From: Brassica napus
Lineage: Eukaryota > Streptophyta > Magnoliopsida > Brassicales > Brassicaceae
DNA: 64,000 nt
Assembly: GCF_020379485.1 (NCBI RefSeq)
Contig: NC_063439.1
Coordinates: 24,490,098-24,554,097 of the forward strand
Direction of reading: 5' to 3'
The position numbers were made by a program, and so were the translations under genes. The notes beneath the pieces were generated by a model. That model saw only the letters and a list, made by a program, of their open reading frames with translations, had not been told where the DNA came from and ran no database searches. This document shows positions 1 to 10,466 of the stretch, one piece after another. The first letter of the stretch is position 1. Each line of letters begins with the position of its first letter.

Positions 1-414
1 TTTCTAGTCTACACAATGGATTTCTCCCAAGTAAAAACCCCCCAAGGTGGAGTTTCATTTCATAATTTATAAGACTTTGCGTTTCGCAATGGACATTTAT
101 GTTGATTGTTTCAAGGTGTAACATTCAAATCTCAAAGCTTGACAGACTCAAGCATCAGATGCAAGTGGTCTACAGGATAATAATGTATAACAAACGAAAT
201 AAACATCCTAAACAATTAACATGTCTGGTTTGCACATGTCTATTACTCGATTTAGAGCTCTTGGTAAATTATAAAGACGAGTCATAATTCGAGCATCAGA
301 TATATTTAATTAAAATACTGAAATTATCCGAAGGTAGCAACAACGATCCATCCATAGAATCCCACATTAAAAACAAAAAATAAAAACCTGTTTAGATCTT
401 AAAAGATCAGATCC

Positions 415-756
415 TCAATCAAAGAGACTCATCATGCCTTCACCATCATCCGACTCCTCTTTCTCTTCCTCAACCTTCTTAGATTCCGCCGCTGGCTCAG
501 CCGCGGAAGGAGCGTCGCCTCCTGCTCCAGCCACCATAGCAACAGCTGCACCACCGGAAGATAGAGCCCCCATCTTCTCCCTTCCAGCCGCGATCAGCTC
601 CGTCACGTCGTGATCCTTCACCAGAGAAAAGAACAGATCCGTCTTCGCTTCGTCGAACTCAGCTCCAACGGAATCGAAGATGTTCTTCAGATCACCTTTG
701 GTTGGGTTCTCGTTTCCGGCGAGTTTCGCGAGGAGAAAAGCAGCGATAACCTTCAT
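415..756 (-). CDS. RPP2: 60S acidic ribosomal protein P2
   Basis: A single-exon reading frame of 113 aa, close to the usual P2 length of about 115. The N-terminus (MKVIAAFLLAKLAGNENP) is the conserved P2 dimerisation region. It is followed by an Ala/Gly-rich hinge (about residues 66-90) and an acidic C-tail ending EESDDGEGMMSLFD, a variant of the usual ESDDDMGFGLFD-type tail that contacts elongation factors. P1/P2 dimers form the lateral stalk of the large ribosomal subunit in the cytosol and recruit and stimulate translation GTPases. The ATG at 756 was chosen because the in-frame extension to 918 lies beyond the TATA box and has no P2 similarity. The tail differs from consensus just before SLF, so this may be a diverged family member, as expected for RPP2C (At3g28500). 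Confidence 0.93.
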   Translation of the reverse strand: MKVIAAFLLAKLAGNENPTKGDLKNIFDSVGAEFDEAKTDLFFSLVKDHDVTELIAAGREKMGALSSGGAAVAMVAGAGGDAPSAAEPAAESKKVEEEKEESDDGEGMMSLFD

Positions 757-830
757 CGTTCCTCTTCTTCTTCTTCTTCTCTGCACGAACGGTGAAAAAC
801 AAAGCGTGTTACTGCTAGGGCAAAGCTGTG

Positions 831-838
831 TATTTATA
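831..838 (-). promoter_or_regulatory. TATA box of the P2 gene
   Basis: On the minus strand the sequence reads TATAAATA, about 75 bp upstream of the P2 ATG at 756. This leaves a short leader that contains a CT/GAA-rich stretch at about 760-780. Confidence 0.6.
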
Positions 839-862
839 AGAAGTGTCTTCCCCATAATGAGG

Positions 863-947
863 AGGGTTAGGGTTTTTCGGACGTACGTTACACGAAAGAA
901 AGCCATTAATGGGCCCATGCTGTTAATGAACTTTAATGTAAGCCCAC
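863..947 (-). promoter_or_regulatory. Telo-box and site II (GGCCCA) promoter elements
   Basis: Upstream of the P2 TATA box lies AGGGTTAGGGTTTT (863-876), which is a telo-box (AAACCCTAA) on the gene strand. TGGGCCCA follows at about 910-917 and a GCCCA motif at about 942-946. Telo-box plus site II pairs are the known proliferation-linked signature of plant ribosomal-protein promoters, bound by TCP-family factors. The spacing here fits that arrangement. Confidence 0.6.
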
Positions 948-989
948 TAATATTGGAACCAACTTACAAAACTTTTCTTTTCCGGTAAA

Positions 990-1868
990 GTAATTTCACT
1001 GAAATTAAAACGAGTTTACAACATCATTACATAAACTCCGAAAATCAATTATTACATAAGCAACATATATTACAAAACGATAAAAACCAAAAAAAAAAAG
1101 AATTTAACAATGATTTCTTTAAAAATTTTATTCGCTAATGAATTATTTAGTCATTTTTGATGATCGAAATATTGTAAAAGTGAAATTTTCTTTTGTAGAA
1201 ACTTCAATTTCACAGAACCCATTTACATTTCGTCAACAGTTTGATGCCAATTAGTCTTTACCAATGTCATCCAAAATAATAACTACTTCCATCGTTTGTA
1301 TTCGATCATAAAATATAGATTTTCTATTGTTTTCACATTTATTAAAAAAACTCATTAAATCACTATAATGAATGTTGTTGTTTGTAATTTTCAAATTTTA
1401 ATAACTTTTAACCAATAATAATTTAATAAACTTAATTAATTTTATTGAAGTTTACAATTTTTTTTATAGAAAATAGAACATTTATCTTTGTGAAACAATT
1501 TTTTTTCTAAAACATGTATCTTAGTGAAACGGATGGAATATCATTTTTTCGTATTACACAAAAATTGTCACTTCAAAATTTCAATCAAAATTATATTACT
1601 TACAACTAAAAATTAATTGTAAATTGCATTAATTTTATAAATAATTTTATTTATCTCAAATATTATTGTTCAAAATATGTGTAATTAATAACAACTTAAA
1701 CACATTCTAATAATTTTCTTAATCTATGTAAAAAATATCAAACTGACACTTAGTAATTAATAATCTCCAGATCTCAAATAAACATTAACCCATCATAAAT
1801 TTGATATTGACAACTTACAAAACTTTATTTTATTTAGAGAAATTGCACCGTACACACAAGACATATAC
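990..1868. other. AT-rich intergenic stretch
   Basis: Apart from the probable MITE, no gene, RNA gene or clear repeat is visible between the P2 promoter and the transposon-derived patch that begins near 1869. Confidence 0.5.
1284..1540. mobile_element. Stowaway-like MITE, probable
   Basis: Begins with TACTTCCATCGTTT and ends with AAACGGATGGAATA. The two ends are near-perfect inverted repeats, one base being missing on the left. The interior of about 230 bp is AT-rich with no coding potential. The short terminal repeat and size fit a TA-inserting mariner-type MITE. The target duplication could not be fixed because flanks and ends are AT-rich. Confidence 0.4.
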
Positions 1869-2227
1869 GCTAATTAGGTAAATGCACTATTTACATTATC
1901 GAGGATGTCAGGAGGTGTTAGTTTTACATTTCTAACCTTGCTCACTTCATACTCACATCAACCGGTTACCTACTGTTCTTGTAATATAATTTACTTCTTT
2001 AATTATTTATTTTTTATTACCCAATCCAACACGTTACCTTTTTTGTGTCAGGCACGTAGATTTTTTTCAGTTATCGAAACTCGGTTATTGGCTTCGTAGT
2101 TGTGCATATCAAAAGTCTCTCACGTCATCCCCTTTTATATTAAGTTCTGTTGATCCATTGTTCTACTTCAATTCAACCATTCTAAATTAGATCTCAATTT
2201 TACACTTCAATCCAAAAATAAATTCAG

Positions 2228-2719
2228 ATGGATGGAAGCGATGAACCTCCCTCTCCGCCCCCGTTTCCTCCTAGAATGTTTGCGCTAGGCGATGAACCTG
2301 TCGGCGTTACTCCTTACCACAAACCTACATGCATTCGGAAAATTCTCAACGCCCTCGAACCAGATGAAGCTCAGACTATCAGGGAGACCCAGTTCGGAAA
2401 GCTTGTCGAAATTGCAGACAAACCCTCGTTTTCTGGCCGGTTTGGTCGGTTCCTGTTATCCCGACAATTGAAGGTGGCGAAGAAGCACGAAGTTCGGTTT
2501 CTATTTGCTGGCAAACCGGTTAGATTCTCACAATTGAAGGTGACGGACCGACAATACAGGTGGAGAAGACATGGTAAGCCATCCTCCTTTTCTCCAGAAT
2601 TATCCATATTTATATTTGGATTTTGGCATACTAATATTAGCAACAATGCACTCCATAATAAATTGCTACGAATGTACTTAGCTTTTATTCATAAAGATTG
2701 CACACTATGTTTTGTTTGA
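2228..2719 (+). pseudogene. DUF1985-like transposon protein fragment
   Basis: The open frame starts MDGSDEPPSPPPFPPRM. Residues about 50-102 match the start of the DUF1985 domain as I know it (QTIRETQFGKLVEIADKPSF, then a GRFLLSRQLKVAKKHE-type stretch and FLFAGKPVRFS). The similarity stops near base 2540. The rest is low-complexity sequence that is itself part of the local direct duplication. Full DUF1985 proteins run for several hundred residues, often with a C-terminal Ulp1-like cysteine protease domain. None is present here, so this is a truncated relic, probably non-functional. Confidence 0.55.
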
Positions 2720-3180
2720 TCTGCCAAAGACGTTTGTTTCCCGTTTTGTTTGGATTTTAATTTGCTCATGTTAGCAACATACTTTTGCTCACTACCTTGC
2801 TATGAATTTTCTTAGCTTCTATTTATAAATATTGCTCTCATTATGTTTTGTTTGAACTCTACAAATTGCAACACATTTTCTTGTTTTTATTTTTTTTAAC
2901 ATTGCTATTCATGTAAATGTTTCAGATTCCAGTTACCGACAATCGTGAGGCTGAAGAAATCCGTGAGGGTGATGGGACCGACAATACAGGTGGAGAAGAC
3001 ATGGAAAGACATCCTCGTTAGTTTCAGAATCGTCCAAATTTATATTTGGATTTTGAAATACTAATATTAGCAACAATACACTCCACACTACCTACATTGC
3101 TACGACTGTACTTAGCTTCTATTCATAAAGATTGCAGACACCATGTTTTGTTTGGACAGTCAATGATGTTTGTGTCCCTT
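2544..3180 (+). repeat. Diverged direct repeats (two full, one partial)
   Basis: The segment at about 2546-2745 recurs at about 2977-3175. Both contain GACCGACAATACAGGTGGAG, TTTATATTTGGATTTTG, TACTAATATTAGCAACAA and CATAAAGATTGCA in the same order. A weaker third copy of the later half lies at about 2770-2870. This is an old local tandem duplication inside the transposon patch. Confidence 0.7.
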
Positions 3181-3249
3181 TTTGTACTGATTTATCTATA
3201 TATAATAACGAATCCTTGTTCTCCCTTATCAACTTCCTTTTTGTAGCGA

Positions 3250-4890
3250 TGACACTCCATAACTAACTTTAAATATATTCATCCAGTATTATTCTTAGCC
3301 GGCTACAAACGATTCAAAGACGTTAACTTAAATAATTGGCCACAATGACAATGGAGCAAACTAATATTTTAGTTAACTAGACAGCTTCTGTAACTAGTAT
3401 TAATAAAATATCACGAAACAAGATTCTGTAACTATAAAGTCTACAATCAATACACATAAACGGAGGAGTGGTATTGGTTTTGTTAACTAGACAGCTTTTT
3501 TATGGTGAGAGTTTGCTTGTTGGCTTCCTTTTATAGACAAACCCCGTTAGCAGTTGAGAGTTGACGCTACACCTGCATAAAAAAGTGTTACACGGTCACT
3601 AAACGGTATAGCTTACAATACTTTATTTAACGCGCTAACATATCTAACAAATCTTCGACACCAATATTTGCTAACTAATTTAATATTTTAACACAGGACC
3701 AGTGCAAAGTTTCCTTTAGTTTGTTAATAACCTTTTTAGCATATGCAATAATCTTCCGATATACATGCTAAAAATTCTAGAATATCTATTTAACATTCTT
3801 TTTAGCGGTTATTACTTTTTAAAGCTGGTTACCTTAGATTTTTGTTTGCTAACCTAAACCCAAAAACATGCTAACTTTTTGCTAAATTTGCTTGATTTAC
3901 CCAAAGGTAAGCCGTTGCCGGACGGTCTAATCGGTATTCCACCGAAAACATACTGGAGACAGGAAAACGCGACAGAGAGAATTTGGCTTCCACAATAGCT
4001 TGATTCAGCACAGACGAAATCAAAAACAACGCTTCAAAACATCAAACCCAGAACCAATCGAATCAAACAAATAAAAGCAAACGAAAGTCTCAAATCCTTG
4101 CATGCAAATCAAAAGCTTGAAGATGATTGAACCCTAACAGAGAGGGCAGGATGAAACAAATCGATCTAAGATTTTGATCCGATTGAAACCTTTCTAAAAG
4201 AGAAGCGAGGTTGATTCAGAGAAACTGAAAAAAAAAACAAATAAAAAAAAAACAAAACCAGACAAGACATTGCCGAAGACAAACCTGATATACGGGTTGA
4301 AAACCTCACCAGATTGATCAAGCATGGGAAATAACGCAATTCTCTCTCTCTCAAAAATAATAGAGGGAAGAAAGAGAGAGAGATCCATTGCTTTTCGCTA
4401 ATTACTTTTTATTTCATTTAGCTTATGACCTATTATCACCGGTTTTGTCGTGATCTCTTTTTTATAGACATAAGGTCAGTTTTGACATTTTCTCTATGTT
4501 GGATCCCCACAACTTTTGTGTCATAGGCATTTGCCTAATTTGCTACTTCTTATATGATATTGGGCTAATTCACTCTTTTATTTATGGCAACAATTTCTTA
4601 AAATTAAGTGCTGTCTCGTAAGAAAGAGTTAACGAAAATCTAGTCAAAGGGGAATTAAAAAGGAAGGCAGGAAATTACAGTTGGCGCTCCCTCACTCGCT
4701 TACCATCATTTAATACATTTAAAAAGGGGATGCAATTGTAAGATCTCAAAACTACAGGGACAAATTAAGAAGAAGAATATAGTTGAGGGGGTAAGAATTG
4801 AGAAGAATACAAATTCGTTACTAAATGTCTGGTCTTCGCCACCAAAAAGAAAAAAGTCTTCTCTTTTTTTCTCAGCAGGGAAGGGAAAAA
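3250..4890. other. Non-coding remainder of transposon patch and P4H upstream region
   Basis: No supported gene. Purine-rich runs occur at about 4225-4260 and GA/CT-rich microsatellite-like tracts at about 4340-4385. The last 300 bp should contain the promoter of the prolyl hydroxylase. Confidence 0.45.
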
Positions 4891-6817
4891 ATGGATTCTC
4901 GAAATTTTCTCGCGTTTTCGCTAAGTCTTATCCTGATTTTCCCTCCAATTTCGTCTGCTTCCATCAGATTCATCCCTCGATGGAGTAGTAGTAGTAATAG
5001 GTAAGGTTGTCTCTCTCTCTCTCTAACGATGAATGATGTTCTTTCGCATTGGTTTGACTGATAAAGATTTGTTTTTTTTTCTTTCTTTTAATTGGTTGGG
5101 GTGGGCAGAGAAGGGACAGTGATTAAGCAGAAGACGAGTGCTTCGTCTCTAGTTATTGATCCAACTCGTGTCACTCAGCTCTCTTGGACTCCTAGGTTTC
5201 GTTTGTTGCTTTTGCTTTAAAAAGTCTGAATTTTTATTGTTTTGATTACAAAAGTATGTGATGGGTTTCTGCAGGGTGTTTTTGTACAAGGGACTTTTAA
5301 CAGATGAGGAATGTGATCATTTCATCAACTTGGTACTATCAATCAAATCATCTTCTTGATTATTTTTGTTTGTTTGTTTGAGGACTTAGTGATGATCATG
5401 GAACGTTATGAGACTTTGTGTTTTAGGCGAAAGGGAAGCTTGAGAAGTCAATGGTTGCGGATAATGATTCAGGTAAGAGCGTGGAGAGTGAAGTGCGCAC
5501 AAGCTCTGGAATGTTTCTTTCCAAAAGACAGGTGAGAGCTTCAGTTTCTATTACTCATAACATGTGTGAATCAGTAAGGAAAACATGTTGGCTCTTGTAA
5601 AGGTTTTGAATGATCTGTTGTGGTTTTAAATCTGGTTCCGTTTGTATGTTTTGTTTTGTGCAATCAGTTGAATTTTATTATCATGTGTTTTCTGAGGTCT
5701 AATCTTGCTTTTGTTTCTATTTGACTAGCTTAACTTCACCAAATAAACAGATTAGTTCTCTGTTATTAATACCACCAAGTAACACTATCTAGGATGGTCT
5801 TCTTCTGTGGTTAGAAAAAGTAGCTTGAATGCTAATCTGGTTATTCTAAAGGTTTTCTGTGATTCACTGATTGTTTGACCCTTGAGCTTGAAAGCATGAA
5901 TGGTAAAGATTCTGTGTCGGTGCAGGATGATATAGTAGCTAATGTCGAGGCTAAACTTGCTGCATGGACTTTTCTTCCCGAGGGTATTGTTTGAGGCATA
6001 TGTATACTTTTCTTACTTTATCTTTAGTAGCAGAAAAAACACTCATCTCTTCTTTTTTTTTTTACCTGTGTTGTCTATCAGAAAATGGAGAATCAATGCA
6101 AATACTGCACTACGAGAACGGTCAAAAATATGAACCGCATTTTGACTTCTTTCACGACCAAGTAAACCAACAGCTTGGTGGTCATCGGATCGCCACCGTA
6201 TTGATGTACTTGTCCAACGTCAAAAAAGGTGGAGAAACAGTGTTTCCCATGTGGAAGGTAATAACGACATATGTATCACATGATTTAGATTTCATTTCTT
6301 GAGTGGCCTCATTTGAACACTGTTCATTCATTCTTAAAGGGAGCAACAGCTCAACCCAAAGACGATAGCTGGACCCAATGTGCCAAACAAGGTTATGCAG
6401 GTAGAGAAACACATACATGTGTACTTTATGTATTCTTCAACATGCGTTTGCTTTAAGTATGATTCTATCTTTCCAAATGGTATATTGCACAATCTGAGAG
6501 TGTGTGTCTTTGCAGTGAAACCGATGAAAGGGGACGCATTGCTATTCTTTAACCTTCATCCGAATGCAACAACAGATCCGAGCAGCTTACATGGAAGCTG
6601 TCCAGTGGTTGAGGGAGAGAAATGGTCAGCAACCAGATGGATTCATGTGAAGTCGTTCGAAAGACCGGTGTCCAGGACAACTGGGTGTGTGGACGAGAAC
6701 GAGAGCTGCGAGAAATGGGCAAAGGCAGGGGAATGTAAGAAGAATCCAGTCTACATGGTGGGTTCAGAAACAGACCAGGGATATTGCAGAAAGAGCTGCA
6801 AAGCTTGCTCATCTTAA
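4891..6817 (+). CDS. P4H7: Prolyl 4-hydroxylase with ShKT domain
   Basis: Eight exons (4891-5000, 5109-5195, 5275-5332, 5427-5531, 5926-5983, 6082-6257, 6340-6400, 6516-6817) join in frame to 318 aa. An N-terminal hydrophobic anchor (FLAFSLSLILIFPPISSA) targets it to the ER/Golgi. The 2-oxoglutarate/Fe(II) oxygenase core shows the iron ligands H and D in YEPHFDFF, the distal H in SLHGSCPV, and the 2-oxoglutarate-binding lysine in EGEKWSATRW. The C-terminus is a cysteine-rich ShKT domain (GCVDENESCEKWAKAGEC to CRKSCKACSS). Such enzymes hydroxylate prolines of extensins and arabinogalactan proteins. The layout matches At3g28480, remembered as P4H7, but tandem relatives exist and the paralogue number is not certain. 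Confidence 0.9.
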
Positions 6818-7286
6818 GAACCAAGTAACAATCAAAGCTCTTATTAAAAAAGGATTGAAAATTTTTGTGTGTAGAGAAAAAACCTTTGGTCTATATAAGC
6901 AAAAATGTTTGAACACATACTAAAAAGAATAATAATAAGCTTCTCTGGTTTCATGTTTAGTTTATTTGTAGCATCAACCTCAAGCAAGGAATACATGATA
7001 ACTGATTATGTATTAATAATATACGTGATGTAGTGTACATGAGATGATAGTTGTCTAAACTACGTCATGCACATAGAGACTCTTATATTTCTAATGAAGT
7101 GTAACAATCATGCAATTACCGTTAACTAGGAGCCTTCAAGCATGAGATCCTCACCTTTTATTTCTCTCTCTCTAGACAAGTCTCAGAGCTTTTGCATTGC
7201 ATCATTCTATTTCCATAAAGCCTTTCTTGTGGTACTTCCACACAGCATCTTCTCCTTCTCTCCTGTCTCTGAATAACCCACAAAAA

Positions 7287-8428
7287 ATGGGAAGGCCTCC
7301 ATGTTGTGACAAATCAAATGTCAAGAAAGGTCTATGGACTGCAGAAGAAGACGCTAAGATCCTCGCTTATGTTGCAATCCATGGCGTAGGAAACTGGAGT
7401 TTGATCCCCAAGAAAGCAGGTCTTATTCATAAGCCTCTTCTTTCATTTTAAGAACTCTTCAATGTACAAGTCTGAGAGTTTATTTTTTTTTAACTTTGGG
7501 TGCAGGTCTGAATCGATGTGGAAAGAGCTGTAGATTGAGATGGACTAATTACTTAAGACCTGACCTCAAACATGACAGCTTCTCTCCCCAAGAAGAAGAG
7601 CTTATCATTCAGTGTCACAGAATCATTGGCAGCAGGTTACCTAATTGCTAACTAACTTTTTAACAATGACAAAAAATCTATCAAACTCTACTAATAATAA
7701 TAATCTCTGATCCTCTCAGGTGGTCTTCGATTGCGCGAAAGCTTCCAGGAAGAACAGACAACGATGTGAAAAACCACTGGAACACGAAGCTGAAGAAGAG
7801 GCTGGTGAAAATGGGGATAGATCCGGTGACTCACAAACCTGTTTCTCAGGTCCTTACGGAATTCAGAAACATTAGCGGCCATGGAAACTCATCCGAACCT
7901 TTTGTCAGAAACTTCAAAACAGAACCATCTAACAACTCTATACTCACACAATCCAACTCAGCTTGGGAAATGATGAGGAACACAACAAGCCATGAGAGCT
8001 ATCACAACTCTCCTATGATCTTTACTCATCCCACTTCATCTGAATTCCATTTCTCTAACCATTCAAACTTTCCACTCAATGGAGCCACATCTTCATGTTC
8101 TTCCTCGTCATCTTCTGCTAGTATCACGCAGCCAAACCAAGGGGCTCAGGCACCGGTTACAACGTTCTGCTGGAGTGATTACCTTCTCTCGGATCCGGTT
8201 TTACCTCTTAGCTCTCAGACACAAGTAGTGGGATCCTCAGCTACTAGCAACCTCACTTTTGCGCAGAACGAAAACTTCAACAGCCAAGGAGAATGCAGCT
8301 CTCAGAAGATTGCTTCCAAGGCCTCTGGAACATGTCATTCCGCAAGCTCCTTTGTGGATGAAATATTGGATAAAGACCAAGAAATGCTGTCACAGTTTCC
8401 TCAACTCTTGAATGATTTCGATTATTAG
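7287..8428 (+). CDS. MYB35: R2R3-MYB factor TDF1/MYB35
   Basis: Three exons (7287-7419, 7506-7635, 7720-8428) give 323 aa. It starts [20 protein letters not shown], the classic plant R2R3-MYB N-terminus. R2 has spaced tryptophans (W in [22 protein letters not shown]). R3 follows through SPQEEELII to the [15 protein letters not shown] helix. Introns 1 and 2 sit at the usual MYB positions. The C-terminal half is Ser/Asn/Thr-rich and presumably regulatory. The upstream neighbour (prolyl hydroxylase) and downstream neighbour (RsmD-like methyltransferase) match the setting of At3g28470. TDF1 controls tapetum development and pollen formation in Arabidopsis anthers, so tapetal expression is expected but not visible in sequence. 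Confidence 0.9.
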
Positions 8429-8733
8429 AACCTTCCTTATGCTATTGTTGTTGTTGTTACTGCTTCTCTTGTAGCTTAAATTCGATGTTTTATGATGTTT
8501 CAGAACTACTTTCATCTAGTTTTTCAATAAGTTATACTATCTCTTCTCTTTATCCAAGTTTCTTGGGATTCAATTATGTAACAGTCTCTAAACATACAGA
8601 GCTCAAATAAGTTTACCACTTTTATAGAGAAATAGACCCTCTGGCTAAGGAAGAGGGTCTTAGTTTATTCCTATCCTTCGTGCTAAGCTCTTTTAACAGT
8701 CTCGCGAGCTTCAAAGTCGAAACCTTTAGAGCT

Positions 8734-10466
8734 ATGGCGGTCGTGTTATCTTCTACCATAGTCTCTCCACTTGGAATCAACATCGATATGAGTAAGAATC
8801 TGGGTGTAAAGTACTCTTCTTTCCCCAAAGTTCACCTCTTTAGTGTTTCTACTCCACTGCGTACTCGTAAACCAGTCGTCACCGTCGCCTCGAGCCGTAA
8901 AAGTGCGAAAGTTTGTTTCTTTCAATGCTCAAATACATATAGACTTCTTTGTTTAATACCTTGTGAGGTTCATTTTGAAATCAGATATAGGAGCTGGTTT
9001 GGCAAGCGAGGATAAGAAACTGTTGCTGGAACGATATGGTTATGATGCTACTGAGTTTGCCTCTCAATCCAAGGTTCATTACTCATCTCTCCTCTGTTCT
9101 TATCTGATACAGTTGTTGAGAGATGTGGAAAGTTGCTGACTTGCTGTTGGGTTATTTCAATACACGTTTGTAGAAGTCTAGAAGAAAAGAGGAGGAAAGG
9201 AGTGGAAGGAACAGTCAAAAAGAGGAAGAAGTTGTTGCTGTACAGCCAAGAACAACTCATAGGTTACTTCAGGTGTGCTTTTGCTCTTGTTTCTTGGTGT
9301 TTTAAAGCGTTTAAGGGTTTTGTGTTGTTTGGTTGCCTCAATATGTGGAGTTGTTTTAGGTTCTTGCAGGTGTGTATTTACTTGTTTGTTGGTGTTTTAA
9401 AAGCATTTAGGGGTTTGTGTTGTTTGATTAACCTCAATGTGTGGAGTTGTTCTAGGTTCTTGCTGGAACGGCCAAACGAAAGAAGCTGCTTTCTCTTAAG
9501 GGAATGGATGTTAGACCTATGATGGAAGTTGTCAAAGGTGCAGCTTTTGGGATTCTCCAGGTAATAGATTAGAGATTTCACTTTTTTTTGTGTGATGAAC
9601 ATTTCAAGACTGATTCTAAACCCTCTTGGCTCTTTCTTTAGGCAGCTGGTGGTTGTCCAACGTCTCTTCGTCCTGGGAGGTGGTTGGATTTGTACAGCGG
9701 TACAGGATCCGTTGGAATAGAAGCAATCAGCAGAGGATGTTCTGAGGTAAGAAAGGAAATAAATAAAACTGTAAATGGCAGATGTTTGTTTTGTATGATC
9801 TTGTTTTTGATTCTCTTTGGTTTCTCCACAGGCACATTTTGTGGAGATGGATCCTTGGGTTGTTTCAAATGTTCTACAACCAAACTTGGAACACACTGGG
9901 TTTGTTGAAGCTTCGGTTATACACACTGCTCGTGTCGAAAACTTCTTGGAACGTGCAGATAAATTAGTAGGCATGTCTTGTCTTTTTCTTGAAGATGTTA
10001 TTTACTTTTTGCAAAACTTTCAGCTTTTTTTAATAGTATTTTGTTTACTATCAGGTAAGGATGGAGCGTTTGATTATATCAGCGTTACACCACCGTACAT
10101 GGAGGTTGATTATGAGGTTCTGATGGATCAGGTTTCTAAGTCCCCAGCAATTGGCGAGAATACGTTCATTGTGAGTAGCTTTCCTTCTTAAACCATCTTA
10201 TAAGTGTTTTTGGGTCACCATGTGTTTATTATGTTCACTTGGGCGTATTCTGGTCTTAGGTGGTTGAGTACCCTTCACGAACCACAATGCTTGATTCATG
10301 CGGATGCCTTGAAAAGGTAACTATTTCCCTTGCTGGTTGTGTAATGAAATGGGGTTGGATGAATGTTGATTAGAGACTTTTTATACAGATGACTGATCGA
10401 AGGTTTGGCCGGACACATCTGGCTATATATGGACCCAAATGGGCTCAAAAGCCAAGAAAATCTTGA
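8734..10466 (+). CDS. RsmD-type rRNA methyltransferase, probably plastid
   Basis: A nine-exon model (8734-8902, 8985-9073, 9174-9272, 9456-9560, 9642-9746, 9832-9970, 10055-10170, 10260-10316, 10389-10466) is in frame to 318 aa. The N-terminus is Ser/Thr/Val-rich and poor in acidic residues, like a chloroplast transit peptide. WLDLYSGTGSVGIEAISRG is the S-adenosylmethionine loop of RsmD (m2G966 of 16S rRNA in bacteria), and VTPPY corresponds to the catalytic D/NPPY motif. Exon 1 must stop at 8902 (phase 1) to keep frame. Intron 6 needs a GC donor (G^GCATGT at 9971). Intron 3 carries a tandem duplication. The likely role is methylation of plastid small-subunit rRNA, inferred from the family; it matches At3g28460 by position. 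Confidence 0.82.
9270..9462 (+). repeat. Tandem duplication across methyltransferase intron 3
   Basis: Two adjacent units (9270-9366 and 9367-9462, about 85% alike by eye) each start CAGGTGTG and end GTTGTT(T/C)TAGGTTCTTG. Each unit therefore carries a donor-like CAG^GTGTG and an acceptor TAG^GTTCTTG. The model uses the first donor and the second acceptor. Confidence 0.85.

Larger units (their letters stand above)
1869..4543. mobile_element. Degraded DNA transposon patch, possibly Mutator-like
   Basis: The patch lies between P2 and the prolyl hydroxylase, genes that from memory are adjacent in Arabidopsis. It holds a DUF1985-like fragment, a diverged direct duplication, and inverted 17-mers at its edges (GCTAATTAGGTAAATGC at 1869-1885; its complement with 2 mismatches at 4527-4543). 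DUF1985 proteins of crucifers usually travel in Mutator-like elements carrying Ulp1-type protease genes. No transposase and no convincing target duplication are visible, so the exact borders and the superfamily are inferred. Confidence 0.4.

Noticed and set aside
2371..2646. 91-aa minus-strand open frame
   Set aside because: It is the antisense of the DUF1985-like fragment and has no codon or family support.
9133..9522. 129-aa open frame across methyltransferase exons 3-4
   Set aside because: It runs through the duplicated intron; the conserved protein is obtained only by splicing it out.
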